From contig NC_071334.1 of assembly GCF_027744825.2 (NCBI RefSeq), positions 4,793,437 to 4,857,436 of the forward strand: 64,000 nt of DNA. The letters run 5' to 3'. This DNA is from Synchiropus splendidus. Its lineage: Eukaryota > Chordata > Actinopteri > Syngnathiformes > Callionymidae. Of this stretch, positions 11,537 to 22,560 are shown one piece after another. Numbering within the stretch: position 1 is the first letter of the stretch; every line of letters starts with the position of its first letter. The notes under the pieces were generated by a model. That model searched no databases. It was not told where the DNA came from and saw only the letters and a list, made by a program, of their open reading frames with translations. The translations under genes were made by a program, and so were the position numbers.

Positions 11537-11725
11537 TAGTGATGGGTCGATGAGGCTTCATGAAACAGTATCGCTGGGTTGATGAAACAGTGTCCTAATT
11601 TTCAGAGGCCACTAGATGGTGCTCTTTTCGCTTGTTTTATTGTGTTAGTTGTTCAAGTCCAAACACCATCTGGTGGCCTCTTAAAATCAGGACACTGTTT
11701 CATGAAACCTCATTGAGCCTCACTA
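11537..11725 (+). mobile_element. Family A MITE
   Basis: It starts TAGTGATGGGTCGATGAGGC and ends in inverted GAAACCTCATTGAGCCTCACTA. The left-arm box CCACTAGATGGTGCT (11609-11623) misses the CTCF core at one position; the right-arm box has two mismatches. The flanking octamers do not match well, so the insertion is old. Confidence 0.85.
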
Positions 11726-11726
11726 C

Positions 11727-12306
11727 TATAAATATACAGATGCTGGTGTGCATTCGGATGTCCCTCAGGAGACCTTCATAAAATAGGAGCAAAAGTGAAA
11801 TCCAGACCATTCAAAGCTTGTGTGAGCTGGAAACTGCAGCTCGTAACTGCAGAATATTAGTGTTAATGTCACAGATCTCAGAGCCCCGAGGTCTCTGGGG
11901 TATTCAGATGTCCCATTTCCCACTCACCACTTCTTAAGTTCTGGACTGCATCTTGAGTTTTACGTTTGCTCACACGCACTTATACATGGCACACAGAGAG
12001 AAATAGACCTTGACACACAGTCCTCACTGAATTAATTTGCTTTCATTTGGCCTCAGTCAGCGGCACAATATCCTCGGCACAGGTGTGACGGAGGCTTTAA
12101 AATCTCCAACACAAAAACCCCTTCCTGAATGGCGTGCGGAAGAGAAGTGATGCTCTGTGGTTGACTGTATGTATCAGGCCAATTATTGAGGCGACGGCAT
12201 TGTGTCCAAAAATAGCCTTCCAGTTTGGATGCTGTCTTGTTTAGGGGAGGGGGGTCCAGCCAAGTGTGGCACAGCAGCTGCGCTGTGTGTTGCCGAAATG
12301 CTCGGA
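11727..12306. other. Unique sequence, no gene seen
   Basis: No recognised repeat. The open frames at the right end (12053-12331, 12183-12368) are opposite-strand shadows without domains. Confidence 0.45.
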
Positions 12307-12432
12307 AATGAACACACAGATCCAAAGCCAAAACTCAATGTCATGGGTGTGATCACATGTACCGCCAAACTCCTGCACTTCTGCTACAAAACACAAATAT
12401 TTGACAGTGGTTGTGGGCCTGACCTCTATCCC
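12307..12432. repeat. 126-bp dispersed duplicate, copy 1
   Basis: This segment begins AATGAACACACAGATCC and ends GACCTCTATCC. It recurs at 16507-16632 with about four substitutions and no gaps. The sequence on both sides differs between the copies. I see no terminal repeats, poly(A) or target duplication, so the class is unknown. Confidence 0.85.
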
Positions 12433-12559
12433 TTAAGGGTACGCCCCGGGGGGAGTGATCTTCAAATGCAGGTCCTAGCATGAGACTTTCCCAAAACCGT
12501 CTGCCACTCTGGAGAGGGTTGACTTGAAGAATGGTGAACCAGCAGGGGAGTCAAGTTCA

Positions 12560-12810
12560 GAGGATTCCATTCATTCATTTTCTCGTGAGGCACTGGAGGG
12601 AATCCCAGCTGCTTGTTCACCAGCCGACTGCAGGGCACATGTTCTTGGCCTGTGAATTAAGATGGAGTGCTTAGAGGCAGGAAGGGTCGAACATTCAAAC
12701 TCCACTCAGACAGATCCCAGGTTCCCTTCAAGACATGCCTGGAGTTGGAATTGAACCTTCCTGCTGTGCAGCTTCAGCAGTAATTCCTCACTGTGCTTCC
12801 CTCTGAGGAT
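12560..12810 (-). mobile_element. Degenerate SINE-like repeat
   Basis: Read on the minus strand, this resembles the fish tRNA-derived SINE seen better at 14083-14312. Matching parts are the ATTCATTCATTTTCT tail, the CCCAGCTGCTT segment and a GGAATTGAACCTTCCTGCTG piece that would be the tRNA-like B-box region. Divergence is high, so the boundaries are rough. Confidence 0.45.
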
Positions 12811-12879
12811 TCCTCCGTCCACAGGGATCTCACAGGTGAGGGTCTGGGCGAAGATCTATTGGGTCAGCTCGCGCTTATA

Positions 12880-13180
12880 CAAAACAGTGTGGTAGAGCGA
12901 CTCCAATACAGCCCCCTGCTTCGCTGATTCACCGACCAATCTCCAACTCCCTGAGCCTCTCACTCAAGAACAAGACGCCAAGATACTTACACTTCTCCAC
13001 TTGCGGCAGGAACTCATTCCTCTGCCACAGAGAGCAAACCATCCTTTTCCGGTTGAGAACCATGAAGAAGATGAACCTGAAGGTCTCACCATGATGAAGC
13101 CACAAGAACCAAATCATCTGCAAATAGCATTGACTGGATCCTCAACTGGCAAACGCTCTCCACCAGAGTCGGTTGGTTTG
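12880..13180 (-). mobile_element. LINE family 2 fragment (reverse transcriptase region)
   Basis: The minus strand encodes LNRKRMVCSLWQRNEF followed by LPQVEKCKYLGVLFLSE and a RELEIGR-like end. The VEKFKYLGVLF..EGRMEREI pattern is typical of fish LINE reverse transcriptases just downstream of the palm domain. An upstream QMIWFLW run looks like the frameshifted remnant of the ADD(V/L) active-site segment. The piece is truncated and frame-disrupted, hence inactive. The clade is not assigned. Confidence 0.75.
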
Positions 13181-13313
13181 GTTCCTGTTGGACAAATACA
13201 CACCACCCTTCAGTTCATGCCTAGCTGTTTACTTCAGTCCACAAGGGTCACCAGAAGTTGTTGCAAGTACCCTGAATACATTATACTTTTGACCTTTTCA
13301 GTGCGCCCTACAC

Positions 13314-13967
13314 CAGGGGTTCTTCACCTTTTTGAACTCGGGGCCCACTTTTCCCAGAACAAATGGCCCTGGGGCCCATTCGATAGAACTGATTCATGAC
13401 TCTTGCTCATTGCGCTTTTGTTTGTGATGAATAACCATATTTGATCTACTTCAGAATGGAATGGAAAAACCTTGTGAAAACCTTGTGAAGTGACATGAAA
13501 CCATGTGATCATCGCAAAGATATTTATTTGTCATAGAAAAGTCCAACCAGCAAACTGTTGGGATAATATATAATATAATATAATATAATATAATATAATA
13601 TAATATAATATAATATAATATAATATAACAAAACCATGTCTAAATATCAAAGAATGAAAATAATGGATTTTATTTAAACTCCAAAGTAGATATAAGCAAA
13701 GTCTAAATGAAAGTATCACCATAAAATGATTCCAATTAATTTTCAAAACTGCTTCAACAGGTACTTTCAAGAACAGTGTTTACTGTTGCTGGGGGGGAGC
13801 AGCGTCACTTTTTTTATTTCTAAGAACTTCTCCACAGTTGGTAACTACCACAGATTTACAGCTGTCAAGTCAATGCAGTGACTCACTACTGCCACCATAC
13901 GTGGCTCATGTATTAAAACTGAGTGTCTCATGGCCCAAAGGTGTAAAACAATGGTTATGAACCACTG
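13314..13967. mobile_element. hAT-type DNA element with 8-bp duplication
   Basis: The ends are imperfect inverted repeats: CAGGGGTTCTTCACCTTTTT on the left and ATGGTTATGAACCACTG on the right. The flanking octamers CCCTACAC (13306-13313) and CCCTACAT (13968-13975) agree at 7 of 8 positions, as expected for hAT insertion. The 654-bp body has no transposase frame and holds an (ATAAT)n microsatellite. TGGCCCAAAGGTGTAAAACA near the right end mirrors the left-end GGGGCCCA segment. Confidence 0.85.
13564..13628. repeat. (ATAAT)n microsatellite
   Basis: About 12 nearly perfect copies of a 5-bp unit, inside the hAT element at 13314-13967. Confidence 0.95.
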
Positions 13968-14082
13968 CCCTACATGTCACGCCCCAAATTCAAACCCCTA
14001 ACCACAATAGGGGAAGAGGAGACGGCAGTGACTGACGATAGTACACACATTTTCAGTTGAGGACTGACAGTTAACCAGCGTT

Positions 14083-14312
14083 TAGTCTTGTTCAGGGTTG
14101 CGGGCAGTGCTGGAGCCCATCCCAGCAGTCAGTGGGCGAGAGGCTGGAATCTAGAGTGAGCATGTCTTTGGGCTGTGGGAGGAAACCAGAGTGCTCATGG
14201 GCACAGGGAGAACATGCAAACTTCACGCTAAAAAGGTCCAAAGCTGGATTCAAACCCTCAACCTTCTTGCTGCAAGGCAGCAATGCAAACCGTTGCTCCA
14301 CTGTGACACCCG
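14083..14312 (-). mobile_element. tRNA-derived SINE (V-SINE-like), minus orientation
   Basis: On the minus strand the 5' part is tRNA-like, with GGTTGAGGGTTTGAATCC as B-box region. It is followed by a body including TTTGCATGTTCTCCCTGTG and TTTCCTCCCACAGCCCAAAG. The tail runs through CAGTGGGCGAGAGGCTGG-type sequence to the CCCTGAACAAGA end. This order matches a very abundant teleost tRNA SINE with a conserved central domain. A (AAT)n/(AAC)n run follows the tRNA-like end at 14323-14352. Confidence 0.8.
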
Positions 14313-14352
14313 TGACTGTAATAAAACTAAATAATAATAATAACAACAACAA

Positions 14353-14869
14353 TGTAGGCGCTCGGCCTGAACATTTCACGTGTTGATCGAGGCAAAAACA
14401 AACAAAAAAATGAACTGAGAACAAACTATAAAGCCCTTTTATCTCAACTGTGGTTTTAAGCAATGTCGAATGAACATCAACAAGACATCAGCAGGGTCAC
14501 ATGACAGCTGATTTATTTCAGTGACTTATTGGCTGTGGTATTTAACAAAGTCAAGTTTTCTCATGTCTGCTGTGCTCACCCGAGCGGGTCACGTGACCCT
14601 GGAAGTGATACACATCAACCGGGTGATGTGTTCATGACCCTACGGAACACTAAAATCAACTTAACCAATTCACAACCCTGAAAACTCTACGGAAACAAAT
14701 GACCTTCATGACCAAGTGGACGGCGACAAACTCACCGGAGGTGTCAGCGCACGTGCTCAGACGTGAGCCGATCCCTCTAAACACCAGGCGCGGCGGCAAT
14801 TTTGGCGCGCGCAGGAGTCAAAGTCAGTAAAAGGAGAGCGAGTCATTAGAAATTGCACTTTGCTGTCAT
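14353..14869. other. Unique sequence, no gene seen
   Basis: No recognised repeat or exon. A minus-strand frame at 14757-14957 shows no domain. Confidence 0.45.
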
Positions 14870-15140
14870 CCATTTTCAGCAGATGACCGCAAACCTTTGG
14901 ACACACTTCATCAAGAAAAGGGCACACCTCCCAGTATTCCATTTTTTGTAATGGCATTAGACTGCACGGCTAAGATTTAGAGATCCCTTAATGTGCCAGG
15001 GACCTCTGCATAAAAGTATATACAAAGGTTAATATTGCAATAATATGTTCCTAGAGGGCATTGTAATCGTTATCTCTCTGCTGGTATCAATTAGAAGCAC
15101 TTTACTGCAGGTAATGACTAAGATTCCGGTACAAAATGAC
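14870..15140. other. Candidate conserved noncoding block
   Basis: Repeat-free sequence with TTAATATTGCAATAATATG and ATCAATTAGAAGCAC, i.e. dense AT-rich homeodomain-like cores in otherwise balanced sequence, and no long open frame. The style resembles vertebrate developmental enhancers. This is inferred from composition; conservation was not tested. Confidence 0.3.
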
Positions 15141-16021
15141 ATTATTATTATTATCCCCATCTATAATTTCAGAGTGGATACACAAGGCACGGGGGGCGGG
15201 GGCGGGAGGGACGAAGCATAAGTTCAACCAAAGGTGGGTTTAAAAAGTGAGAGGACTTTTCTTTTCTTTTTTTTTTGATTTCTGTCTTCCTTTCTCCTCC
15301 TGGACCAAAGGAAGGAAACTGTACCGTCGACCGTGGATTCAAGTGCACGTGCAGATGGGCTGGAGGTTTCAAAGGACCACGGAATACACAAATAAAAATG
15401 TGCTTCCTCTTATTCATGGCTCGACTGTTTGTCCCAGTTTCCTCAAAGCAGCTTGTGTGTCGGCATCTGCGTGTGTTTCGATGAGAACTGGCGAGAAAAA
15501 AAAAAAGGAAAATCCAGAACAACCTGGCAACAAATATTTGCATTTCTCAAAGCGCTGGAGTATTGTTCTTTGCTCTCCTCTATTTATCCACTGGAAAAGT
15601 TGAGGAGATCTGAAAAGTTGCGAGTCTGACCTTTGTGCTCGGCTCCAAACATCCATAACAAGAGCGCTCCCCTTTACTGACCCGGCATGGAAATCCGCAA
15701 TAATTAAGGCGGTAAACGAAGGAAAGCCGACTGTCCGACTTTTGATGTAGTTGTTTTATGTTTAATAAGCACACAGCAGCCGCACAGGCGTCTCTTTAGC
15801 AGAATTTAATTGGACGTGGGTGATATCAATCACGGCGTTGTCATGGCGCTGACCTTTCCTCCGCAGCCATTCATAACCAGGAAGTAACTTCCGAGCTTGT
15901 CACACCCACAACATGGCTGCACCATCAGTCACCGGTCAGACTCCCGTGTGCGCATCATCACGGACATCGGGCTGGTGCTGAGTGATGCTGCCTGTTGTGG
16001 AGAGGCAGCAGCTTCCTGCAC
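15141..16021. other. Unique sequence, no gene seen
   Basis: There is a GC-rich patch (15188-15210), a pyrimidine tract near 15258-15300 and an A-tract near 15495. Several overlapping frames of about 60-124 codons run on both strands across 15170-15660; none has a domain, and low-complexity tracts explain them. 15660-15900 could be conserved noncoding DNA (CGCAATAATTAAGG core). Confidence 0.45.
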
Positions 16022-16330
16022 CGGAATCAGAATCAGAATTTCATTTATTGCCATGGTCAGTGGGGAGCCCACTAACTAGGAAAGTGTTTTGGAATAAAGT
16101 GCTGACCATAATAAAATAAAATAAAATAAAATAACAAAGGCTGTTCACGAATTCAACACTGTAACGGCCGAGGGGAAGAAGCTGTTCCTGTGACGGGAGG
16201 TTCTGGTCTGGATGGACCGTAGCCTCCTGCCAGAGAATGAAGAGGATGTCCAGGATGAGAAGGGTCGGCTGTGATCAGTCATGGTAACTGGTGCTGTAGG
16301 CGCTGCTGTCTTCATCCAACTACAGAATGA
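16022..16330. repeat. Teleost dispersed repeat, AATCAGAATCAG type, with (AAAAT)n
   Basis: It starts GGAATCAGAATCAGAATTTC, contains (AAAAT)n at 16110-16134, and continues with GGGGAAGAAGCTGTTCCTGT and GGATGGACCGTAGCCTCCTG. These segments match, from memory, a very common teleost interspersed repeat. The transposon class is not assigned. A fragment of the same family lies at 1512-1590. Confidence 0.65.
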
Positions 16331-16506
16331 CATTGTGACTGAGGACCAGATATATCTGGTCAGTGTAGAAATGCGAGATAAGTGACCTAAATGATGAAAA
16401 GTAGGAGATCAATTTGGAAGTTTATCAAAGTACTTTGACATAAGCAGAGCAAGGTTTAACTAGCCGTGCGGGAGATTTGATCACTGGTGTCGTGTGAAGA
16501 CATGAC

Positions 16507-16632
16507 AATGAACACACAGATCCAAAGCCAAAACTCAATGTCATGGGTGTGATCACGTGTACCGCCAAACTCCTGCACTTCTGCTCCAAAACACAAATAT
16601 TTGACAGTGGTGGTAGGCCTGACCTCTATCCT
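16507..16632. repeat. 126-bp dispersed duplicate, copy 2
   Basis: Second copy of the segment at 12307-12432, same orientation, offset by exactly 4,200 bp, with about four substitutions (for example ATCACGTGT here against ATCACATGT). Confidence 0.85.
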
Positions 16633-16639
16633 TTGGGTT

Positions 16640-17090
16640 GCAAGATTCAAAATTAAAGAGCGAATAGTAACCCACCTTGGAAAGTAACAGGTTACATTAC
16701 TTCCATTACAATCCAGATCCAATCCATTACAAGATATTTTATCGAGTGAATACGTAGATGTAGCACCTACTTAATGTTCTGACGGTTCAATAAAGATGCT
16801 GGTAACATTCAGGTATGCAGTCCTTCTCAAATTGTGGGGCCAGGGGTGACGCTTCTGACCTCAGGGAACATTCTTTTTTGCCGTACTAGAATAAAGTCAG
16901 GATCAGGAAGGATATATAAAAGTGACGTGAATTGTTTTTACTATATGAGAGATCATTATGACATTGCGGATGGCCATCTGTGATCAGAAAGAAACGTCTC
17001 AGACACTGGAGGATTGAAGTTTTAAACATGTTTAACTCAAGAAAGCGTACAATAACGATAGTTATTTGATGATCTTTGCTACCCCATGCG
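16640..17090. other. Mostly unique sequence, no gene seen
   Basis: 16675-16740 (AAGTAACAGGTTACATTACT and following) looks like a decayed fish DNA-transposon end but lacks a partner. Nothing else is recognised. Confidence 0.4.
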
Positions 17091-17094
17091 AACA

Positions 17095-17560
17095 TCAACA
17101 TGTTGCTTCAACTATTGCGCCCAAAGTGCTTTACAGAAACCGTCATCCATTTATACCTTAGTAACGGTGGTTAGCTACACGTCACATGGACCAAGGACAA
17201 GAATCGCGAACAAAGATACCAGAGAGAAGCAACGTTACCTGCATGACAGCCAAGATGGTCTGGTGCACGGCAGTGGAACCAGGAAGCTTATATGCTGCAG
17301 GTTATTGTTGTCGCAGAGTGACTCCAGGTGTGCGCCATTGCCCAGTCAAGCTCATGGGAAACGAAGCCGAGGAAGCACGTGTGCAAAATGAAACCAAAAT
17401 AAAAGCAGATCGTGACGCTACATTTGCAGCCACAGCTGTCCTGGAGGTGACTGATCACCTGACAACCACCACCATGTGGGGTCGGTGTCTTGCCCAAGGT
17501 CACCAGAGAAGCAAGTCGGATGGAGCCAAACCTTCGATCCATAATGAAAACTAGTGGAAA
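17095..17560. repeat. Degenerate dispersed repeat (SINE/LINE tail-like)
   Basis: Segments such as CCCAAAGTGCTTTACAGAAA near the left end, and GGTCGGTGTCTTGCCCAAGG then GGAGCCAAACCTTCGATCC near the right end, resemble a widespread teleost repeat. The intervening sequence is too diverged to assign. Open frames on both strands carry no domain. Confidence 0.4.
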
Positions 17561-18906
17561 AATATCCACAACATTAGGGATCCCTTTGCCAGTGACACCA
17601 TCTTGAGCAAGAGGAAACCAAACCCTCTTTTGAATATGAAGTATAAAATGTATAAAATTAAAAGTCAAGTCATCGAGAAACATTTTTAAGGTAAGTCAGT
17701 TAATATATAAGCTTAGTGATGCAAGCAAAAAAATAATAATTAAATAAGAGTCAAAAAGAATACATTAGAATGAAAATAATTCTTTCTAGTAATAAATAAA
17801 TAAATAACCCTTGATGCCAGACTTTGTTTTTAATGTGCGCATGGAGGCTTTACCACACAACCTACTACATCAAGAGCGAGTTCCTGCGCGGTGGACACAA
17901 CTCACTCTGTGACAATACCAACGACAAGTTTGACTGAGTCAGCACTTTTGTTCTCTTTGAACTCTGTCACTTTCTGACGTCACCTAAACCTTGTTGTGCT
18001 CCGTGTCTTTGTGCCGCTGAGACTTTTCCGACGTACTGAAAATTATGAGTCGGACTAAACATGCGGACAAATTATTGTAAACACTTTGACTTTGAAGCTG
18101 GTGAATAATCAAGTCTGGCTGTACTACAAAAGTTTGATGAAAAACCAGGCGGCAGTATCAGTCAATCCTCACTTACTGTATGTGTACCGTACGTCCATCA
18201 CGCTCCTGCTGGTTTCTTTTAAATCTCTCTTTATCTACGGCCTGTGTTTGGTAAATGCTGTCACTTTCCAGATTGCGTCTCTTGACATGCAAAAGAGTGG
18301 GGCTGACCGACGCACCTGCAGCGGATGACGAATTGTTCTCAAACTCACTCACCAGATCCAGACCTTGTTTATAGCTCATAACGTGTTTATCTCATCGTCT
18401 TCCAACTGTACGTGCGTATAGTGCAAAACACCAGGACAGACATTACTCTCGCTCTGAGACAATTGGCATGGGCTTTCTAAAGCGTCATGAATATTGTGAT
18501 TCATAAAGCAGCCTGGATACAGAGAATAGGTCAACAACCATAACATTTCTTGGAGTTGAACAAATAACACTGCTCATATTGAAACGTTAGCAAAGGAGAA
18601 CGCAGAAAAGTATGTCAGAAAGAACCCCTCCGCCCCCCCACCCATGCGAAACCTACATTTTCTTATGGCACAGAATGGTAAAATGTTAGAAATGGAGTAC
18701 AATAATGAGGAAGTTGGACGTAAAAACAGTCTTTAAGCATATGCTACACAAAGTAGCTGCAATAGTTTTGCTGTGACACAAAGGAAGAACGTCCTTCTTG
18801 TGGTTCATTGGGCATCTGGATTATTAAGTATTTAAGAACAAATATATTTTATGCTCACATGCTGATGAAATGTTTCTGCTCTCCAACACATACTAGCAAT
18901 AAATCC
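17561..18906. other. Unique sequence, no gene seen
   Basis: An AT-rich part (17690-17810) is followed by unique DNA. GAGTCGGACTAAACATG at about 18048 resembles the inverted-repeat sequence at 10052. A few frames under 80 codons have no domain. Confidence 0.45.
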
Positions 18907-19150
18907 TAGTGATGGGTAGATGAGGCTTCATGAAACAGTATCATAGGGTTGATGAAACAGTGTCCTCATTTTAGGAGGACACTCGATGTCACTCTTGGTT
19001 TAGAAATGATGTGAGGTTTCACTGAATTAGCAGTTCAAGTCCAAACGTTTTACAGCAGACAGCGCCATCTGGTGGCCTCTGAAAATCAGTTTCATGAAGC
19101 CTCATCAACCCTTCGATACTGTGTCATGAAACCTTATCTACACATCACTA
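18907..19150 (+). mobile_element. Family A MITE, full-length
   Basis: This 244-bp copy has the best-preserved ends: TAGTGATGGGTAGATGAGGC on the left and inverted CCTTATCTACACATCACTA on the right. The flanking octamers agree at 5 of 8 positions. The left-arm CTCF-like box is mutated; the right-arm box (19061-19075) is perfect. I use this copy to define the sense orientation of the family. Confidence 0.9.
19061..19075 (-). promoter_or_regulatory. CTCF-core-like motif in family A MITE
   Basis: The reverse complement CCACCAGATGGCGCT matches all 15 positions of CCASYAGRKGGCRSY. It is in the right arm of the element at 18907-19150. Binding is inferred only. Confidence 0.5.
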
Positions 19151-19184
19151 AGAAATAGTAAACCCAGTCCATTTCAATGCTTTG

Positions 19185-19425
19185 ACAATGACTTTTGTCG
19201 AGTGACTTTTGCGTCCTACTGTATGTTGACGCCGAAGCGTCCGCGTTGCATGCTGACACATAGGCGTCACTGTCACTGTGACTGATTCTATAGCTAATGA
19301 CACCCACGGCACATCCCATGGCAAAACCAACCCCCGTCAATCAGACTCACCGCCCACTGTCAGGGACATAATGAGTCTGAAGGCTGCCTTTTGCATCAAC
19401 ATAGGACGCAAAAGTCACTAGACCA
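19185..19425. mobile_element. Family B inverted-arm repeat
   Basis: A left arm (about 19187-19265) carries GACTTTTGCGTCCTACTGTA, and its inverse appears at about 19371-19420 (GAAGGCTGCCTTTTGCATCA, then CATAGGACGCAAAAGTC). The arms flank a unique core. The same arm sequence occurs at 25641, 28083, 28378, 28593, 44605, 46097 and 55542. This suggests a foldback-type MITE; no transposase or target duplication was found. Confidence 0.65.
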
Positions 19426-20039
19426 AAGCTGTTATTTCACACCTGGGGTGTTCTTACGTTCTTACCGGTAACTGCTCAGTAAGAACAGTGGAGGGCTGTC
19501 TTAGCTTTGACTTGAGGATCTCCCTTGACAACACCTACGTTGACACGTTGACACAAGGCATAGTCTCTCTGACTCACCCTTGGAGTTGACACCAGTCTAG
19601 AGAAGACACCTAGGTACCTCTCATGGCTGGCCCACCTGCTTTATGCCATCAGACTCTTTAAAAAGTAGAACCGAGAATGGTTCAAATACTCCCACACCGC
19701 ACCATTCCTCTGCTTCTTATGCCGACTTGAAGAAGCTGCTTGCTACTTACCGACTGGGCACTCATGGCTAACACCCAGGGTACATCCCATATTGTGGCTG
19801 CCCGATCCACCCAATGGGTTCAAAATATGGTTTGTCTTTCAGTAGTCGAGTTGACAGAGACACTGCTAACATGGACAACCCCAGGTTCAGGTTCACATGT
19901 CAAGTGTTTCTGAAACAAAAAAGACGGTTACGATTGTATAACTTTCCCAACGATCATAAGACAAGTTTGGTCTCAAGGTGTGTAATTTCACAAAACTTCT
20001 TATGCCATCACGGTGTAGCGCTGCCCCAAGGCAGTGGGC
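19426..20039. other. Unique sequence, no gene seen
   Basis: A small inverted repeat GTTCTTAC..GTAAGAAC lies near 19456-19485. No exon or known repeat was seen. Confidence 0.45.
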
Positions 20040-22560
20040 AGGAACATAAAAGAAATGGAAAGGCAGCGGAATTTACCCAGAGGAATTGGATTTTAAATAG
20101 ATACCAGCCCATATATGAGTCTCTCCTTTTTCCTCTTGACTCTAAGTGGGTGTAATTTGTGGCGAATAATGAAAGAAAAAAAAGGAGCTATAGGTTAATC
20201 TCTTTGACCTGCTCACTCTGGGGATGTTGGGTTATCGCTAGGAGATATTCACCCGTCTTCCCTGGTTGCCTGCCATCGGAGAGGTAATAAAAGTTGGGGC
20301 GGTGACTCCAGGGGGGCCATACTTCTACACAGGAGGGATTAAAAAAGCTAAACCTGAAGAAAGTAGGTCTGTGTTTTTTCCTTCATTTCAACAATGGATG
20401 CTGATTTATAGTACAATACACGGACAGAAAAGAAAAACCCAAATATCTACATACCCCTTTTTCTGCATGTCTCCAAATTGATAGGAAATATATAGCACTT
20501 AGGGGTCTTTTTGTCCTCAAATCTGATGACTTGTGCTCCAGGTTTTGGCTGTGCTCAGCGTGATAACATCACAGAACAAAGACAAAAAAACATTCTTCTC
20601 CAGTTTCTTTCACCCGCGGAGCAGTCGAATCCAGTACAAAGAATGGAACTTGGAGACATTAGGTGTGTGTTACATTTGTCCCAGAGACGTTATAGATATG
20701 CTATGTTCCGCTTCTTAACGATGACTGTATAGTTTACTACGGTACAAATGCGGAGTAAAACGTAAGAGGCGGTAGCTGTCCGCCTGAGGTTTGGGTGGTT
20801 TTGGCCTTTAGTTCTATCTGAACATCAGCTCTTCTCCTGCCTGACTTTGTAACTCTATCTGTCCTTACCCTCCTCAGGAAATAAATAAAAGCTCTGCTGC
20901 TACTCCCAGCGCATAAAGGCGAGGCATGCCTCACATAATCGTTTGAGACCAGGACAAACTTGGCCCATTGATATCTGTGTATTTATTACACCTATGGCAA
21001 TATAAGGCAGGGCCGAGTGAGATATCAGCTTACCCAGAGAGCTGCAGCCAGAGAGGGGGAGTTTAAGATAAAGGATATTTAATATCCAGCGCGCATCAGC
21101 AGGAGCCCGAGCCTCTAATAGCACTCGGGGTTTCTGAGCAGGTAATGCCTTCATCTTTGTCTAAACACACTTTTATGGACTTTAACTGTAATAATATAAA
21201 GTGAGAGGGGGTCACAGATAAATGTAGCGTAATGGCTCAAAGCTGAAGATTAGCCGTGTATCCTGTCTGGGGGATAATGCTTCAAGGCAATTCCTCCGAA
21301 AGGTGTTATCTGCTGCTGAAGAAAGGGAAGACGGAGCGCACACACACACACGCTCACTGGCGCGCACGCACGCACACACACGCACGGACACATATATTTA
21401 ATAATAACCTCCTCTTCCTCCCTTTTTTTTTTTTTTTTTAAACAGCACTTTGCATTTTGTCACAATGAGTTAGTGTCAGTGGCAGGAGGCTTGGGCCTGG
21501 AATGAATCTGCGGAGGCAAATGCACAGGTACATTACAGGCGACAAACATAGCAGGGCACCGCCTGTGTTCCAGGGCACATTACCTTTGCTTATTTCTTGT
21601 CTAAATGATAATGAGCACTCAAATGATAACCTATATGAACGGAAAGAAGTGCGCACTTCCATGCATATCGAAGGCCATTTAGCGAGCTTAATCATAGATC
21701 AATCAGGTCTTCGGCGCCGCCATTAAACAGCGAAAGAGGGGAGAATGTTTTGAAGAAAAATGAGTGAGACGGAAGAATAGTGTTGTTGTCCTAATTATGC
21801 GCCAAGGCGATGCATTATTTACCGATGCCACATACATCGGCGGGGCTGAATATGAGTAAAATAATTTATGATGAGATCATTCTCTGGCGCTGCTCTCACT
21901 GCGTCCTGCATACGAGCCGTGCCTCTCTCTTGTTTAAAAACTTCAATAAAACGTGCGTATCTATTTTGCATGAGGCCACGCTGACACAAAAAAAAAAAAA
22001 AAACGGTAAAATATGAGCTCTGTTATTCAAGAAGTCCTCAGACAGTGCGGGGTCAAGACAACAAAACAGGAACCCTGGTGGAGAGCGGCGGGATGAAATA
22101 ACTCACCATGTACAACAGCTGCAGCCTTTGTGCCGACTCGCGCTACTTTCAAGGGATTTCAAACTCCTGGGGAAATTATTCAAAGTGGGTAAAAGGGGTT
22201 CTGCTAATTTTAGTTATTTTTGCATTATTTCCGCAGACGCACGCGATAGCGAAAGGCAAATAATTCACTTCGGAAACAGAGACGTGCAAATCCTGTCTTC
22301 TTTCATCAGACCTTCTGGGTGAAACGCCGGGGTTTAATGTTCATTTGATGCCGACTTTTATTTACTGTCACAGAAACTAGCATCTAACTACATTAAGGCA
22401 GGCAGACTGTTCTCTCTTTCAGCGACTACTTCAGTGAAAAGGATTTTGGTCCTGTACATAATTTATCATCTGATACGCGGCACATTATTCACAGCGGCAT
22501 CTGATTTCTGCGTCTCACCATTCGCTTCAGGAAGTTAAACCCGACCACTTTCTCAGTCCC
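20040..22560. other. Large repeat-poor block, candidate conserved noncoding DNA
   Basis: Almost 2.5 kb with no interspersed transposon; only a (CA)n run and a T17 tract interrupt it. It has many long AT-rich cores in mixed sequence (for example TTTAAATAGATACC, GGATATTTAATATCC, ATAATTTATGATGAGAT) and no domain-bearing frame. Transposon exclusion in a fish genome is typical of regulatory blocks around developmental genes. That is established as a general pattern; its application here is inference. Confidence 0.35.
21336..21391. repeat. Compound (CA)n microsatellite
   Basis: Interrupted CA and CGCA repeats (CGCACACACACACACACGCT and neighbours). Confidence 0.9.

Noticed and set aside
16675..16740. 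Possible DNA-transposon end (AAGTAACAGGTTACATTACT)
   Set aside because: No partner end or target duplication found.
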